DNA of 64,000 nt from JAIEOG01 sp964519985 (GTDB taxonomy: Bacteria; Bdellovibrionota; FAC87; UBA2466): assembly GCA_964519985.1 (NCBI GenBank), contig CAZFMF010000012.1, positions 1 through 64,000 of the forward strand, given 5' to 3'. Of the stretch, positions 54,993 through 63,632 are shown piece by piece; within the stretch, counting starts at the first letter, position 1, and each line of letters starts with the position of its first letter. A model generated the notes under the pieces. That model saw only the letters and a list, made by a program, of their open reading frames with translations. It did no database searches and was not told the origin of the DNA. The position numbers were made by a program, and so were the translations under genes.

Positions 54993-55060
54993 TGTCATTG
55001 CGAGGCCGAAGGCCGAAGCAATCTCGCAGCGCGAAGCGCAGCGCCCCCGGAATCACAACC
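54993..55060. repeat. CATTGCGA repeat, copy 3
   Basis: TGTCATTGCGAGGCCGAAGG (54993-55012), then CCGAAGCAATCTCGCAGCGCGAAGCGC, follows the stop at 54989 at once. It is a one-sided copy; the right palindromic arm is missing. Confidence 0.75.
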
Positions 55061-55097
55061 CCGCCGACGGACTGCCGCACTGCTTAGCTACCTATCC

Positions 55098-55219
55098 AAA
55101 AGGTACCCACTTCCTTTCCAGGCATCGTGCGGACAGGTACCTGCTACCTTTCCAGGCATGACTGAAAAGGTAGCAGGTACCACCGTGCGTAAAGACTGGA
55201 AAGGAAGTGGGTACCTTTT
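55098..55219. repeat. GGTACC nested palindrome, 122 bp
   Basis: Outer arms 55098-55121 and 55196-55219 are a perfect 24-bp inverted repeat beginning AAAAGGTACCCACTTCC. Inside, GGTACCTGCTACCTTT (55136-55151) pairs perfectly with 55166-55181. The outer arm shares 14 bp with the hairpin at 23226-23258. The right end runs into the nagZ stop codon. Confidence 0.9.
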
Positions 55220-56345
55220 AAAATGCGGATTCGCTGTGGCCGGCGGGGAGTTCTTTTTTCGTGATGACGTCGGCGAGTTGGAAGTGCTCCGGTAGGCCGA
55301 TCTGTTTGCCTACCTGAGTGACATCGACTGGGTTCTTTTGTTCGGCGTAGACCTTCTTGGCCGCGTTGATGCGGGCGAGGGCCTTGTCGAGTTGATCCAT
55401 CGGGATCTCTCCCGATTCCAGCGCCTTAGAAATCGCCTCGATCTGGTTTACCGGCAATCCCGTGTCACCGCGGTAGATGAGCAAATCGCAACCCGCGGCA
55501 ATCGAAAGCACCGCCGCTTCATCCGCCCCGTAATGATCGGCGATTGCCTTCATCTCCAAATCGTCACTGATTACCAGCTTGTTGTAGCGCATTTCGGTGC
55601 GCAGCAACCCGTCGATCGTCTTCTTCGACATGGTGGCCGGGTAGTCGGGATCCAAATTCGGGTTCATGATGTGTGCCGTCATGATCGCTTCCACACGGCT
55701 ACGGATTACCCGTTTGAACGGAATCAATTCCAACGCTTCCAATTGCTCGAGCGTCTTTTCGGTACGCGCCATCAGGTAGTGCGAATCTTCTTTGGTGTCG
55801 CCGTGGCCGGGAAAATGTTTCGCCACCGCCATTACGCCCATCTTCTGGATGCCGCGGCAGACCGCCGACCCCATTTTTCCACAGAGCTCCGGGTCCGAAG
55901 AAAACGCGCGGTTCTTAATCACCGGGCTATTCGGATTGGAGTTCACGTCAACGACGGGGGCGTAGTTGATGTTAATGCCTACCGCCTTGAGTTCCTTGCC
56001 CAAAACCGTACCAAAGTCGAAAGCGATTTTCGGCGAACCCAGGTCGCCGAGGTAGTCGTTGCCGGGAAACTTGGTAAAAGGCTTCACCAGGCGATTCACT
56101 TTACCGCCCTCGTGATCGATAGAAATAAAAAGTGGGGGACAGCCCGAAGGCCGACAACCAAATTGCAACTCGTTGCTTAGCTCGGCGATCTGCGCGGGCG
56201 ATTGCACATTGCGTTTGAAATAAATCGTGCCACCGAGGTGGTACTCTTTGACGAAGTCTTTGAAATCGGATGGGACGGAATACCCATCAAAACCGACGAT
56301 AAAAAGTTGCCCGACTTTCTGCTTGAGATCTGATTTGGAAGCCAT
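55218..56345 (-). CDS. nagZ: Glycoside hydrolase family 3, NagZ-like beta-N-acetylglucosaminidase
   Basis: The protein has 375 residues without a signal peptide. GH3 features: SIDHEGGKVNRL, the NagZ loop KHFPGHGDTKEDSH with its His/Asp pair, and the catalytic Asp in VISDDLEMKAI. NagZ removes GlcNAc from anhydromuropeptides in cell-wall recycling. It is slightly longer than E. coli NagZ (341) through a C-terminal extension. The last codon and stop lie at the edge of the GGTACC repeat. Confidence 0.9.
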   Translation of the reverse strand: MASKSDLKQKVGQLFIVGFDGYSVPSDFKDFVKEYHLGGTIYFKRNVQSPAQIAELSNELQFGCRPSGCPPLFISIDHEGGKVNRLVKPFTKFPGNDYLGDLGSPKIAFDFGTVLGKELKAVGININYAPVVDVNSNPNSPVIKNRAFSSDPELCGKMGSAVCRGIQKMGVMAVAKHFPGHGDTKEDSHYLMARTEKTLEQLEALELIPFKRVIRSRVEAIMTAHIMNPNLDPDYPATMSKKTIDGLLRTEMRYNKLVISDDLEMKAIADHYGADEAAVLSIAAGCDLLIYRGDTGLPVNQIEAISKALESGEIPMDQLDKALARINAAKKVYAEQKNPVDVTQVGKQIGLPEHFQLADVITKKELPAGHSESAF

Positions 56346-56413
56346 TTTTGTGTAGCACCCGTTAGAGGAACCACCAGTATAGGACCGGCTTCCGGGCCGG
56401 ACAAGGCCAATCC

Positions 56414-58249
56414 TTATTCGTCGTCTTCGTCTTTCGGCGATCGTATAATCGACCGCTTGTTCTGATCCAGAATGCGTTTACGCAAGCGCAAGAACTTCGG
56501 CGTCACTTCCAGAAGCTCATCTTCGCCCATCCACGCGATGCACCATTCCAAAGTGAGCGGCGGTACCGGCGTCAAAATCACGTTTTCGTCACTACCCGCG
56601 GCACGGATATTGGTCAGCTTCTTCTCGCGGCAAACGTTCACGTTAATATCGTTATTGCGATTGTGCTCCCCCACTACCATGCCTTCGTAAACGTCTACTC
56701 CTTCTTTCACGAAGAGCTTGCCGCGCGCCTCCAAATTGAACAGCGCGTAAGGTGTCGTGCGTCCCGAACGATCCGCCACCAGCGCGCCGTTGACGCGATC
56801 GATGATGTGACCCCGGAAGGGAACGTACCCAATGAGGTAAGAGCTCATCAGGCCGCTGCCGCGGGTATCGTTTAGAAACTCCGTGCGGAAACCAATGAGA
56901 CCGCGGGACGGAATGTCGAATTCTAAGCGGACACGATCGGCACCCATCTTCTGCAGATTGGTCATCTCGCCTTTACGGATACCGAGCTTCTCGGTGATGA
57001 CGCCAACGTTCCCTTCCGGGATATCCATCACCACGTGTTCCAACGGCTCTTCCTGCACGCCGTTATTGTCCTTCATGATGACTTTCGGGCGACCGAGCGC
57101 GAATTCCAGGCCTTCCCGACGCATCTGTTCGGCGAGTACGGCGAACTGCAATTCGCCGCGACCCTTCAAAATCACGGTGTCGGGAGCGCCACCCTTCATC
57201 GCCAGCAACGCGACGTTGGTGCGCAATTCTTTTTCGATGCGGTCAGCGAGAGTGCGCGACGTCACCGGCTTGCCGTCTTTGCCGGCCGTCGGGGCCGTGC
57301 TCACGCAAAACTCAATCGAGATAGTCGGCTGCTCAATTTCAATGCGCGGTAGCGGGCGCGGATTCGTGGGGTCGGTCAGCGTGTCGCCGATCCGCATTTC
57401 CTCGAGACCGGCGACAATCGCGATTTCGCCCGCTTCGGCTTTATCGATCGGTGTCATCGCTAAGCCGGTATAGCCGTAGAGCGCGGTGATCTTCGCTTCG
57501 GGTTTGCTGCCGTCTTCACGACAGAGCGCAACCTTATCGCCGACCTTTACCGCGCCGGACTGAATGCGGCCGACGCCCAAGCGGCCGACATACTCGCTAT
57601 AGCTGGTGTTGGCGATGAGCATTTGCAGACCGCCTTCACCGACCACCGGACCGGGAATCGTTTCCAAAATGCGTTGGTAAAGCAGGCTGAGATCTTTGCC
57701 TTCCTGGCTTTCTTCGGGATCACTCACCGCCACGCGCTTACGGGCATTAGTGTAAACGATCGGAAAATCGATCTGGTGATCCTTCACATCAAGATCGAGG
57801 AAGAGATTGTAAATCTCGTCCACGACTTCCTTCGGTCGAGCGTCCGAACGGTCGATCTTGTTCACCACGACGATAATCTTAATGTCGCGTTCGAGCGCAT
57901 GTTTGAGCACGAAACGGGTCTGCGGCAAAGGGCCTTCGGCCGCATCCACTAACAAGAGCGCACCGTCCACCATCTGGAGCCCTCGCTCGACTTCCCCGCC
58001 AAAGTCGGCGTGACCGGGGGTGTCCACAATATTTACCCGAACGCCCTGGTAGAGAATGGACGCGTTCTTGGCGGTCAACGTGATACCGCGTTCGCGCTCG
58101 ATATCGAGGTTATCCATGGCGCGTTCGTTAACCTGTTGGTTTTCCCGAAACAGCCCGCTCTGCCAAAGCAATCCATCGACGAGGGTGGTTTTGCCATGAT
58201 CCACGTGCGCAATAATGGCGATGTTCCGGACTTTAGTATTTCTCTGCAT
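56414..58249 (-). CDS. typA: Translational GTPase TypA/BipA
   Basis: It has 611 residues. G1 is AHVDHGKTT at about 14-22, switch II DTPGHADFGGEVERG, G4 NKIDR, then EF-G-like domains and the TypA C-terminal domain (HNRNNDINVNVCREKKLTN, ECIAWMGEDELLEVTPKFLRLRKR region). BipA assists ribosome assembly and stress response. Starts ATG 58249 and is divergent from tapT. Confidence 0.97.
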   Translation of the reverse strand: MQRNTKVRNIAIIAHVDHGKTTLVDGLLWQSGLFRENQQVNERAMDNLDIERERGITLTAKNASILYQGVRVNIVDTPGHADFGGEVERGLQMVDGALLLVDAAEGPLPQTRFVLKHALERDIKIIVVVNKIDRSDARPKEVVDEIYNLFLDLDVKDHQIDFPIVYTNARKRVAVSDPEESQEGKDLSLLYQRILETIPGPVVGEGGLQMLIANTSYSEYVGRLGVGRIQSGAVKVGDKVALCREDGSKPEAKITALYGYTGLAMTPIDKAEAGEIAIVAGLEEMRIGDTLTDPTNPRPLPRIEIEQPTISIEFCVSTAPTAGKDGKPVTSRTLADRIEKELRTNVALLAMKGGAPDTVILKGRGELQFAVLAEQMRREGLEFALGRPKVIMKDNNGVQEEPLEHVVMDIPEGNVGVITEKLGIRKGEMTNLQKMGADRVRLEFDIPSRGLIGFRTEFLNDTRGSGLMSSYLIGYVPFRGHIIDRVNGALVADRSGRTTPYALFNLEARGKLFVKEGVDVYEGMVVGEHNRNNDINVNVCREKKLTNIRAAGSDENVILTPVPPLTLEWCIAWMGEDELLEVTPKFLRLRKRILDQNKRSIIRSPKDEDDE

Positions 58250-58320
58250 GCTCAGTTTTAGGTGAAAATGAATCGGCCTTTTGTGCTAAAGACTCTCTCC
58301 AGATTAAAAAGGCCTTTTGA

Positions 58321-59040
58321 ATGCGTGAGTTTCCTACACCATCTTCCCCTTTGCAAGCAAGCTGCCCAAGCTGCTGGAAAGCGGATTCCCTTTGCATTTG
58401 TTCCGCAAAACCGGAAGTCGCCTCGCGGCTGCGTTTTTTGATTTTGCAGCACCCCCAAGAAGGCAAAAGCCCCTTGGGATCGGCCCGCCTATTGAGCCTG
58501 GCCTGCCCTTCCGCTGTGCACCGCGTGGGTCTTTCCTGGCGATCCTTGACCAAGGCGCTCGGCGAGCATGCCCAAGCTTCGGAGTGGGGCGTCCTGTATC
58601 TGGGGACGCAGAAGCAATCGCAAGCCCTCCCCCAAACGGCGTCCAATGCCCCGATGGAAGTTCGGGACCGACGGGGCAAACCGATTCCGGGAAAGCCGAA
58701 GCTCAAGGGACTCGTGCTGCTCGATGGCAACTGGAAACAGTCCAAGACGCTTTGGTGGCGCAATCCCTGGCTGCTGAAACTCAATCGCGTGCTTTTGAAC
58801 CCCGTCGAGGGCAGTCATTACGGTACACTCCGCCGACAACCCCGTCCCCGCTGCCTTTCGACTCTGGAAGCCGCGGCGCACACCCTTGCGGCCATGGAGC
58901 AAGCCGAGGCCTCCGAAGCGTTGCTCACCTATTTCGATCTTTTTCTAGAAAAGGTGCGGACCGCACCTAAACCGGCAAAGCGGCCTGGCACAGCGCCAAG
59001 ACCTTCTGCACCACCTCCGCAAGTGGCGCCTTCACTCTAG
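58321..59040 (+). CDS. tapT: DTW domain tRNA aminocarboxypropyltransferase-like protein
   Basis: The protein has 239 residues. An N-terminal zinc-type CPSCWKADSLCIC motif, LILQHPQEGKSPLGSARLL, and the DTW box in the form LLDGNWKQSKTL (Asn in place of the usual Thr), then GSHYGTLRRQPRPRCLSTLEA, place it in the DTW family. TapT makes acp3U in tRNA. The C-terminal 25 residues are Pro/Ala-rich and antisense to the DHH gene (74-bp overlap). Confidence 0.85.
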   Translation: MREFPTPSSPLQASCPSCWKADSLCICSAKPEVASRLRFLILQHPQEGKSPLGSARLLSLACPSAVHRVGLSWRSLTKALGEHAQASEWGVLYLGTQKQSQALPQTASNAPMEVRDRRGKPIPGKPKLKGLVLLDGNWKQSKTLWWRNPWLLKLNRVLLNPVEGSHYGTLRRQPRPRCLSTLEAAAHTLAAMEQAEASEALLTYFDLFLEKVRTAPKPAKRPGTAPRPSAPPPQVAPSL

Positions 59041-59932
59041 CCCCAGCCGCGAAGCGGTGACCGCCTCCTCCCAGCGCCCGGGCAATCTCAATCACGGGAA
59101 TACTGCCCATCCCCCGCAGGCTCACCTTGACCCGCCCGTCTTCTTCTTCCCGAAAGAGCGCGGCGAATTCGATGCCGCGGATCAAGGTCACGAAACCCAC
59201 AAAACTCTCCGTGTCTTCCACCGTCGCGCCAAATGCTTCTCGAACTTTCCGCGGCACTTCCATCCAGACCACTTTGCCATCGAGCGAGACCTTGAGATTC
59301 TCGAGGCAGTGACCCAGCAACCGGGTCTTCGCCACACTCTCCCGGGCAAAGATCGCGTGGTACACCTTTTCCGGCGCGACGCCCGCCTCCAGCAGCTCGG
59401 CCGCAATCCGGTGCGAGAGCGGACTGGTTCGTTTGTAGCGAAAACCGGCCGTGTCGGTGACGATGGCGGTGTAAAGCGCGGTGGCCATGGCTTCGTCGAG
59501 CGAGACCCCGAGGGCCTGAATCAATGCGTAAACCAACTCCCCCGTCGCCGCGAAACTCTCGTCGACAAAATGGGCTCCGGGCGGCATCTGCTCCGGTTCA
59601 TGGTGATCGATAAACAAGATCGGCGCGCCCAATGCCGTGAGCGCTTTTTCCATTCGCCCCATCATTTTCAGTTCGTTGGTATCGAGCACCAAAATCGCAT
59701 CGACTTTGGGGAGTGCCCCGCCGACGGAATAGACTTGGATCTGCCCTTGCGGGTCGACCAGAGAAAACTTCTCCGGCGTTTCGCTGGGATTAATCGGCCA
59801 GCTCTGTTTTCCCAAAGCCCGCAGGGCTAAGTGCAAGGCCATCTGGGACCCTAGCCCATCCCCGTCGGGTAATTCGTGAGTCGTCAGCAGGAAGCGCGAA
59901 CCGGCGTTGAGGATTTGGAGGGTGTCTTCCAA
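58967..59932 (-). CDS. nrnA: DHH family phosphoesterase, NrnA-like
   Basis: The protein has 321 residues from TTG 59932, 7 nt after the DUF1844 stop; the longer frame to 59998 overlaps that gene. The DHH domain has ELPDGDGLGSQMAL, VLDTNEL, LFIDHHEPE and VTDTAGFRY; the DHHA1 domain ends with ALGGGGHRFAAGARV. NrnA-type enzymes degrade nano-RNA and pAp, and some hydrolyse pGpG or c-di-AMP products, relevant in a locus region rich in c-di-GMP proteins. Substrate is inferred. Confidence 0.9.
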   Translation of the reverse strand: MEDTLQILNAGSRFLLTTHELPDGDGLGSQMALHLALRALGKQSWPINPSETPEKFSLVDPQGQIQVYSVGGALPKVDAILVLDTNELKMMGRMEKALTALGAPILFIDHHEPEQMPPGAHFVDESFAATGELVYALIQALGVSLDEAMATALYTAIVTDTAGFRYKRTSPLSHRIAAELLEAGVAPEKVYHAIFARESVAKTRLLGHCLENLKVSLDGKVVWMEVPRKVREAFGATVEDTESFVGFVTLIRGIEFAALFREEEDGRVKVSLRGMGSIPVIEIARALGGGGHRFAAGARVKAPLAEVVQKVLALCQAALPV

Positions 59933-59939
59933 TGGCGCG

Positions 59940-60245
59940 TTACCCGCGCTTCGAAGCTTCGACGAACCGAACCTGCGTCTCGGCGAGTAGGCTCTCAAGC
60001 ATCTTGGCTTCGTCTTCGCTCAGGTTGCCCTTTGTCTTGTTCTTCATCATCACGAGGATATCGATGTTTTGCCGCGCCAGCGCGACATTTTTTTCGGTTT
60101 TACCGGTCGTCGGATCGGGAGCCAGTCCCAGATGAATAAAGGCACCGGTAGCCAAAGAAAAAATGAAGGTGGCAAAATCCACCGGCTCCCGCTCCGGGGC
60201 CTTCTCTTCTTTCATCGTGAACCCGGGGCCCTGCTTGGTCTCCAT
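59940..60245 (-). CDS. DUF1844 family protein
   Basis: The protein has 101 residues. VDFATFIFSLATGAFIHLGLAPDP and ARQNIDILVMMKNKTKGNLSEDE are the DUF1844 core. The central helix is hydrophobic and may touch the membrane. It is co-directional with and just upstream of the DHH gene. Function of the family is not known. Confidence 0.88.
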   Translation of the reverse strand: METKQGPGFTMKEEKAPEREPVDFATFIFSLATGAFIHLGLAPDPTTGKTEKNVALARQNIDILVMMKNKTKGNLSEDEAKMLESLLAETQVRFVEASKRG

Positions 60246-60417
60246 TTCCCCTAATTAGCTCTAGTGATTGGAGAAGTGAAGCGGAAAGGCTTTACGGGGT
60301 GAACTCCCCCTGCTCGGCACGCCGACAAATTTTGTCACCGCTCCTCGCGTTCTGCCGTCCCCAGAATGGCTCCGGTTATGGATTTGACGGGGTCAGATAT
60401 GGTATAAGGCGCACCTC

Positions 60418-61065
60418 ATGAAAACTCATGTATTTGTTCTCGCGGCACTGGCTTGGTTCGCAACGGTTCCGGCAGCAAACGCGGCCGTCGCGGATGCCGA
60501 TCTGCAAGATGCGATCGCTATCGAGGAACCGGAACCGCTGCACCCGGTAGCGTCTTTAGAATTGGGCTTCTTTGCCCCCAGCTTTCCGAAATACAGCGCC
60601 GACCGCCGAGGAAATGGAATTCGTTTGGCCGGAGAGTGGCTCCCTTACGTGGGCCGCTTTGGAAAACTGGGACTCGGCCTGTCCCTCGGCTACGGCAAAC
60701 TCAAGGGAAACGCGGACAGTCCTTTTATTGAAGTCATCCCTTTGGAAACGGCGATCACCTATCGCGCCGACGTCGTGGAAAACCAATTTGTCGTCCCATT
60801 CCTCCATACCGGCTTACAGGTCACTTACCTGCACCAGCAGTTCGTGCCCGGAATGCAGCGATTTAACGGCGTCGAATATGGCGGCGGCCTGTCACTTTGC
60901 TTAGACTTTGTGGACCGGCTATCCGCGAGCCTCTTGGATCGCTCGACCGGTATCCGAAACACCTATGCGGTGTTGGATTTTCGTCGCATCGCCTACCTGG
61001 GAAATAGCGTGGGCCCCGACTTGAGTCGGGACGAATTGCGTTTCAGCTTGCGTTTCGAGTTTTAG
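60418..61065 (+). CDS. Small outer-membrane beta-barrel protein
   Basis: The protein has 215 residues. The signal peptide ends near ATVPAANA (about 22). It has barrel-like strands (FGKLGLGLSLGYGKLKG, VVPFLHTGLQVTYLHQQF) and ends LRFSLRFEF, with the terminal Phe. TATAAG lies 9 nt before the ATG, but AAGG overlaps it and may act as ribosome site instead. It overlaps the convergent small gene by 4 nt. Confidence 0.72.
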   Translation: MKTHVFVLAALAWFATVPAANAAVADADLQDAIAIEEPEPLHPVASLELGFFAPSFPKYSADRRGNGIRLAGEWLPYVGRFGKLGLGLSLGYGKLKGNADSPFIEVIPLETAITYRADVVENQFVVPFLHTGLQVTYLHQQFVPGMQRFNGVEYGGGLSLCLDFVDRLSASLLDRSTGIRNTYAVLDFRRIAYLGNSVGPDLSRDELRFSLRFEF

Positions 61066-61307
61066 GCAAGTGGGTTGCCGCGCAAGTTGTTCACGACGAA
61101 CAAAACGCCAGCAAAAAGGAAAAGGGCGGCGATCAAGAAGTTTAAGGCGTGGCTCGCCCACGTCTGGGCTTTGATCGCCTCACCGGCCTGCTTTCGTCGC
61201 CGGACGTCGGTCACGGTGCGGTAAACAATATACGGCCCGAGCAGGACCAGAAACACTCCTACCAGGATTAAGATAAAATTGCCGGTTTCGAGCGGGTACT
61301 TTCCCAT
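61062..61307 (-). CDS. Small two-helix membrane protein
   Basis: The protein has 81 residues with two hydrophobic helices (ILILVGVFLVLLGPYIVY and LNFLIAALFLFAGVLFVV) joined by a basic loop DVRRRKQ. No family recognised. ATG at 61307. It is convergent with the barrel gene and divergent from the glycosyltransferase. Confidence 0.6.
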   Translation of the reverse strand: MGKYPLETGNFILILVGVFLVLLGPYIVYRTVTDVRRRKQAGEAIKAQTWASHALNFLIAALFLFAGVLFVVNNLRGNPLA

Positions 61308-61341
61308 GTCGAGGTGAGTCTACAAAGCGGCCCATCCTTTG

Positions 61342-61347
61342 TATAGA
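61342..61347 (+). promoter_or_regulatory. -10-like TATAGA before glycosyltransferase gene
   Basis: TATAGA lies 8 nt before ATG 61356, no Shine-Dalgarno between. Consistent with the leaderless pattern noted at 818, 3804 and 45031. Confidence 0.3.
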
Positions 61348-61355
61348 GTAGACCG

Positions 61356-62507
61356 ATGGGTAGGCTCCTCATCTTCGATACGCATCCAATCCAATACCGC
61401 AGCCCGGTCTTTAAAGGGATCCGGGCTCGGCGCCCCGATTTTAAGGTCTATTTCTTCAACCATCGGTTCAATGGCAACCACTGGTGGTTTCACGAAGTCG
61501 GCAAGATTCCCGAACAAACCTGGGGGTTACCGCTTCAAGACGGCTTCCCCAACGAAGTGATTGAGACCCGTACCTTGGGCCTTAAAGGAGCCTGGAAAGC
61601 CTTCGCCCGGATCCTCGACACCGAGCGTCCCGAACAGGTGGGTGTCTACGGATACTACCAAACCGAGCACTGGATGTTGCGTTTGCTTTGCGCCCGTCGC
61701 GGGATTCCGATGATATTCGTGGGTGAAACATTTCAGACGGGGCGCTGGTCTTTGCGCCGGCTGATCAAGACCCCCTTACGCGCCTTCTTCTTCCGGGGGG
61801 TCACCCACTTCATCGCGATTGGAAAAAAAACCCTCGATTACTACCGTCGCCTCGGGGTAGCGGAGGCCCGACTCGTTCCGGCGAAGTACTGCATCGATCT
61901 CAGTTTTTTTAAACAACCTCCCGAATTGGCCGCGGAACGGCGCGATCTTTGGCGCCTACGCTTTGGCATTCCGCCCGACGCCGTCGTGCTGCTCTTCGTC
62001 GGCCGACTGTTTGAGCGCAAGCGGCCCCAGGACGTCATTGAAATCCATCGACGTCTGGCGACCAATCCCGAGGTTTTCACGGTGATGGTGGGAAATGGTC
62101 CATTGGAAGCGGCGTTACGCCAGGCAACGCGCGGATTGGATCGCCTGATTTGGATTGGATTTCAAAATCAGGCGGGTACCCGCGACGCCTACTACGGCGC
62201 GGATGTGCTCATCGTGCCTTCCGAATATGAAACCTGGGGCCTCGTGGTGAATGAAGCCGCGGCGTGCGGTTTGCCCGCCGCGGTCACCGATACGTGTGGG
62301 GTAGCTGAGGATCTGACTCAGGACGGGCGTACTGGCGTCGTCTTCCCTCGGGGGGACATCGCCGCCGCCGTCACGGCGCTTTCCTGCCTCATCCAATATC
62401 CGGAGCGGCGCAAGCGCCTCGGCGAGGCGGCGCGCCAACTCGTCGAGAAGGAATACGGAGTCGATCAATTTGCGGACGCTTTCGTTAAGGCGATTCCGGC
62501 AAGGTAA
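61356..62507 (+). CDS. Glycosyltransferase family 4 (GT-B)
   Basis: The protein has 383 residues. The N-terminal domain begins LLIFDTHPIQYRSPVF; the C-terminal GT1 domain has VLLFVGRLFERKRPQDVIEI, TVMVGNGPLEA and the donor-binding VPSEYETWGLVVNEAAACGLP (Glu pair). It adds a sugar to a surface glycan or lipid; acceptor unknown. It is a lone gene here, 3' end overlapping the response-regulator gene by 23 nt. Confidence 0.9.
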   Translation: MGRLLIFDTHPIQYRSPVFKGIRARRPDFKVYFFNHRFNGNHWWFHEVGKIPEQTWGLPLQDGFPNEVIETRTLGLKGAWKAFARILDTERPEQVGVYGYYQTEHWMLRLLCARRGIPMIFVGETFQTGRWSLRRLIKTPLRAFFFRGVTHFIAIGKKTLDYYRRLGVAEARLVPAKYCIDLSFFKQPPELAAERRDLWRLRFGIPPDAVVLLFVGRLFERKRPQDVIEIHRRLATNPEVFTVMVGNGPLEAALRQATRGLDRLIWIGFQNQAGTRDAYYGADVLIVPSEYETWGLVVNEAAACGLPAAVTDTCGVAEDLTQDGRTGVVFPRGDIAAAVTALSCLIQYPERRKRLGEAARQLVEKEYGVDQFADAFVKAIPAR

Positions 62508-63576
62508 GCACCAAAGAGGCCGCACCCGCCGCTCCTTCGGAGGTCAAAGCGCCGTGGTGTTGATCCGCCACGAGCTTGGCCGTAGCCAGACCGAGGCCCA
62601 AGTTACGGTGATGGTGCATCACCTCACCAGGCGCCTCGAGTGCTTGAAAGCTCGACGCGGGCAAGGGCTCCCCCTTCCAGGACACCCGCAGGGTGGTCTG
62701 ACCGGGCTCACTCTTAAAAAGCACGGTGACGCGTTCGCCCTTCGGCGATCGGGAGATGCCTTCGTGGATCAATTTGGAAACCGCCACGCGGACGCCCGAA
62801 GCGTGGACCCGGGATAGGCTTCCCGACTTTCCTTGTACCGCGATCGCGACCTGCTTTTTTTCGCGCAAACGTTCTAGCCCCTCAATGATCCCGACTAGCT
62901 CTTTCTCCCAGTCAAAGCTCGAAAAAGGAGTTTGGGTTTCTGCTTCCAGGCGAACGTAAGTCAAAACTTCATCGACGATTTCCGCAAAACGATCGGAAGC
63001 CGAAGTCAGAGAGGCTACCGCCCTCTGAACGTCCGCGGGAAAAGCTTTGGCGTTCTCGCCGAGCAACGCCACGAACGCAGTTAAGGAAGTCAGCGGCGTA
63101 TTGAGCTCGTGGGAGACCAGCGAAAGAAAACGGGCCTTGGCCCGATCGAGCAGCAGCAATTCGCGGTTGGATTTTTCCAACGCGGCGTTCTTCAAATCCA
63201 AATCTTTCTTTAAGCGAAATGATTCCGCCGCCTGCTGCAAACTGATCTTGAGATCCTCCGGATCCCAGGGCTTGGCGATGTAACGATAGATACTGCCGCG
63301 GTTGATGGCTCCGATAACGGATTCGACTTCGGTGTAACCCGTGAGCAAGATCCGCGTCATGGAGGGCTGAATCTGTTTGGCTTTTTCCAGCAAATCCACG
63401 CCGCTGATCTCCGGCATGCGCTGATCCGAAACAATCACCGCGAATTCCCTGGTCTGAATCTGCTTGAGGGCGTCAATCCCCGAATCGGTCGTGGTAATGT
63501 CGAAGGTCCCCCGCAAAAGCCGGCGCAGGGCTTCGAGGTTCTCTTTTTCGTCATCGACAATGAGGACAGATTCCAT
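62485..63576 (-). CDS. Response regulator-histidine kinase hybrid, atypical ATPase
   Basis: The protein has 363 residues. The receiver has the acidic pair VDDE, phosphoacceptor Asp51 (SDQRMP) and Lys102 (AKPW). HisKA follows with His156 in SHELNTPL. The ATPase domain ends LGLGLATAKLVADQHHGAL (G2-like), but where a standard G1 box should be it reads WKGEPLPASS and the N box is HEGISRSPKGE, so ATP binding may be weak or lost. No membrane segment: a soluble hybrid, possibly taking its phosphate from a partner. Confidence 0.88.
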   Translation of the reverse strand: MESVLIVDDEKENLEALRRLLRGTFDITTTDSGIDALKQIQTREFAVIVSDQRMPEISGVDLLEKAKQIQPSMTRILLTGYTEVESVIGAINRGSIYRYIAKPWDPEDLKISLQQAAESFRLKKDLDLKNAALEKSNRELLLLDRAKARFLSLVSHELNTPLTSLTAFVALLGENAKAFPADVQRAVASLTSASDRFAEIVDEVLTYVRLEAETQTPFSSFDWEKELVGIIEGLERLREKKQVAIAVQGKSGSLSRVHASGVRVAVSKLIHEGISRSPKGERVTVLFKSEPGQTTLRVSWKGEPLPASSFQALEAPGEVMHHHRNLGLGLATAKLVADQHHGALTSEGAAGAASLVLTLPESP

Positions 63577-63632
63577 GGTGTGCCGTCAAAGCCCATGATA
63601 TGGCTTTAGCCGTTTGCTTTCAAGGAGGGTTG

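Noticed and set aside
60384..60408. TTGACG/TATAAG promoter for the barrel gene
   Set aside because: Spacer is only 13 nt and TATAAG overlaps a possible AAGG ribosome site.
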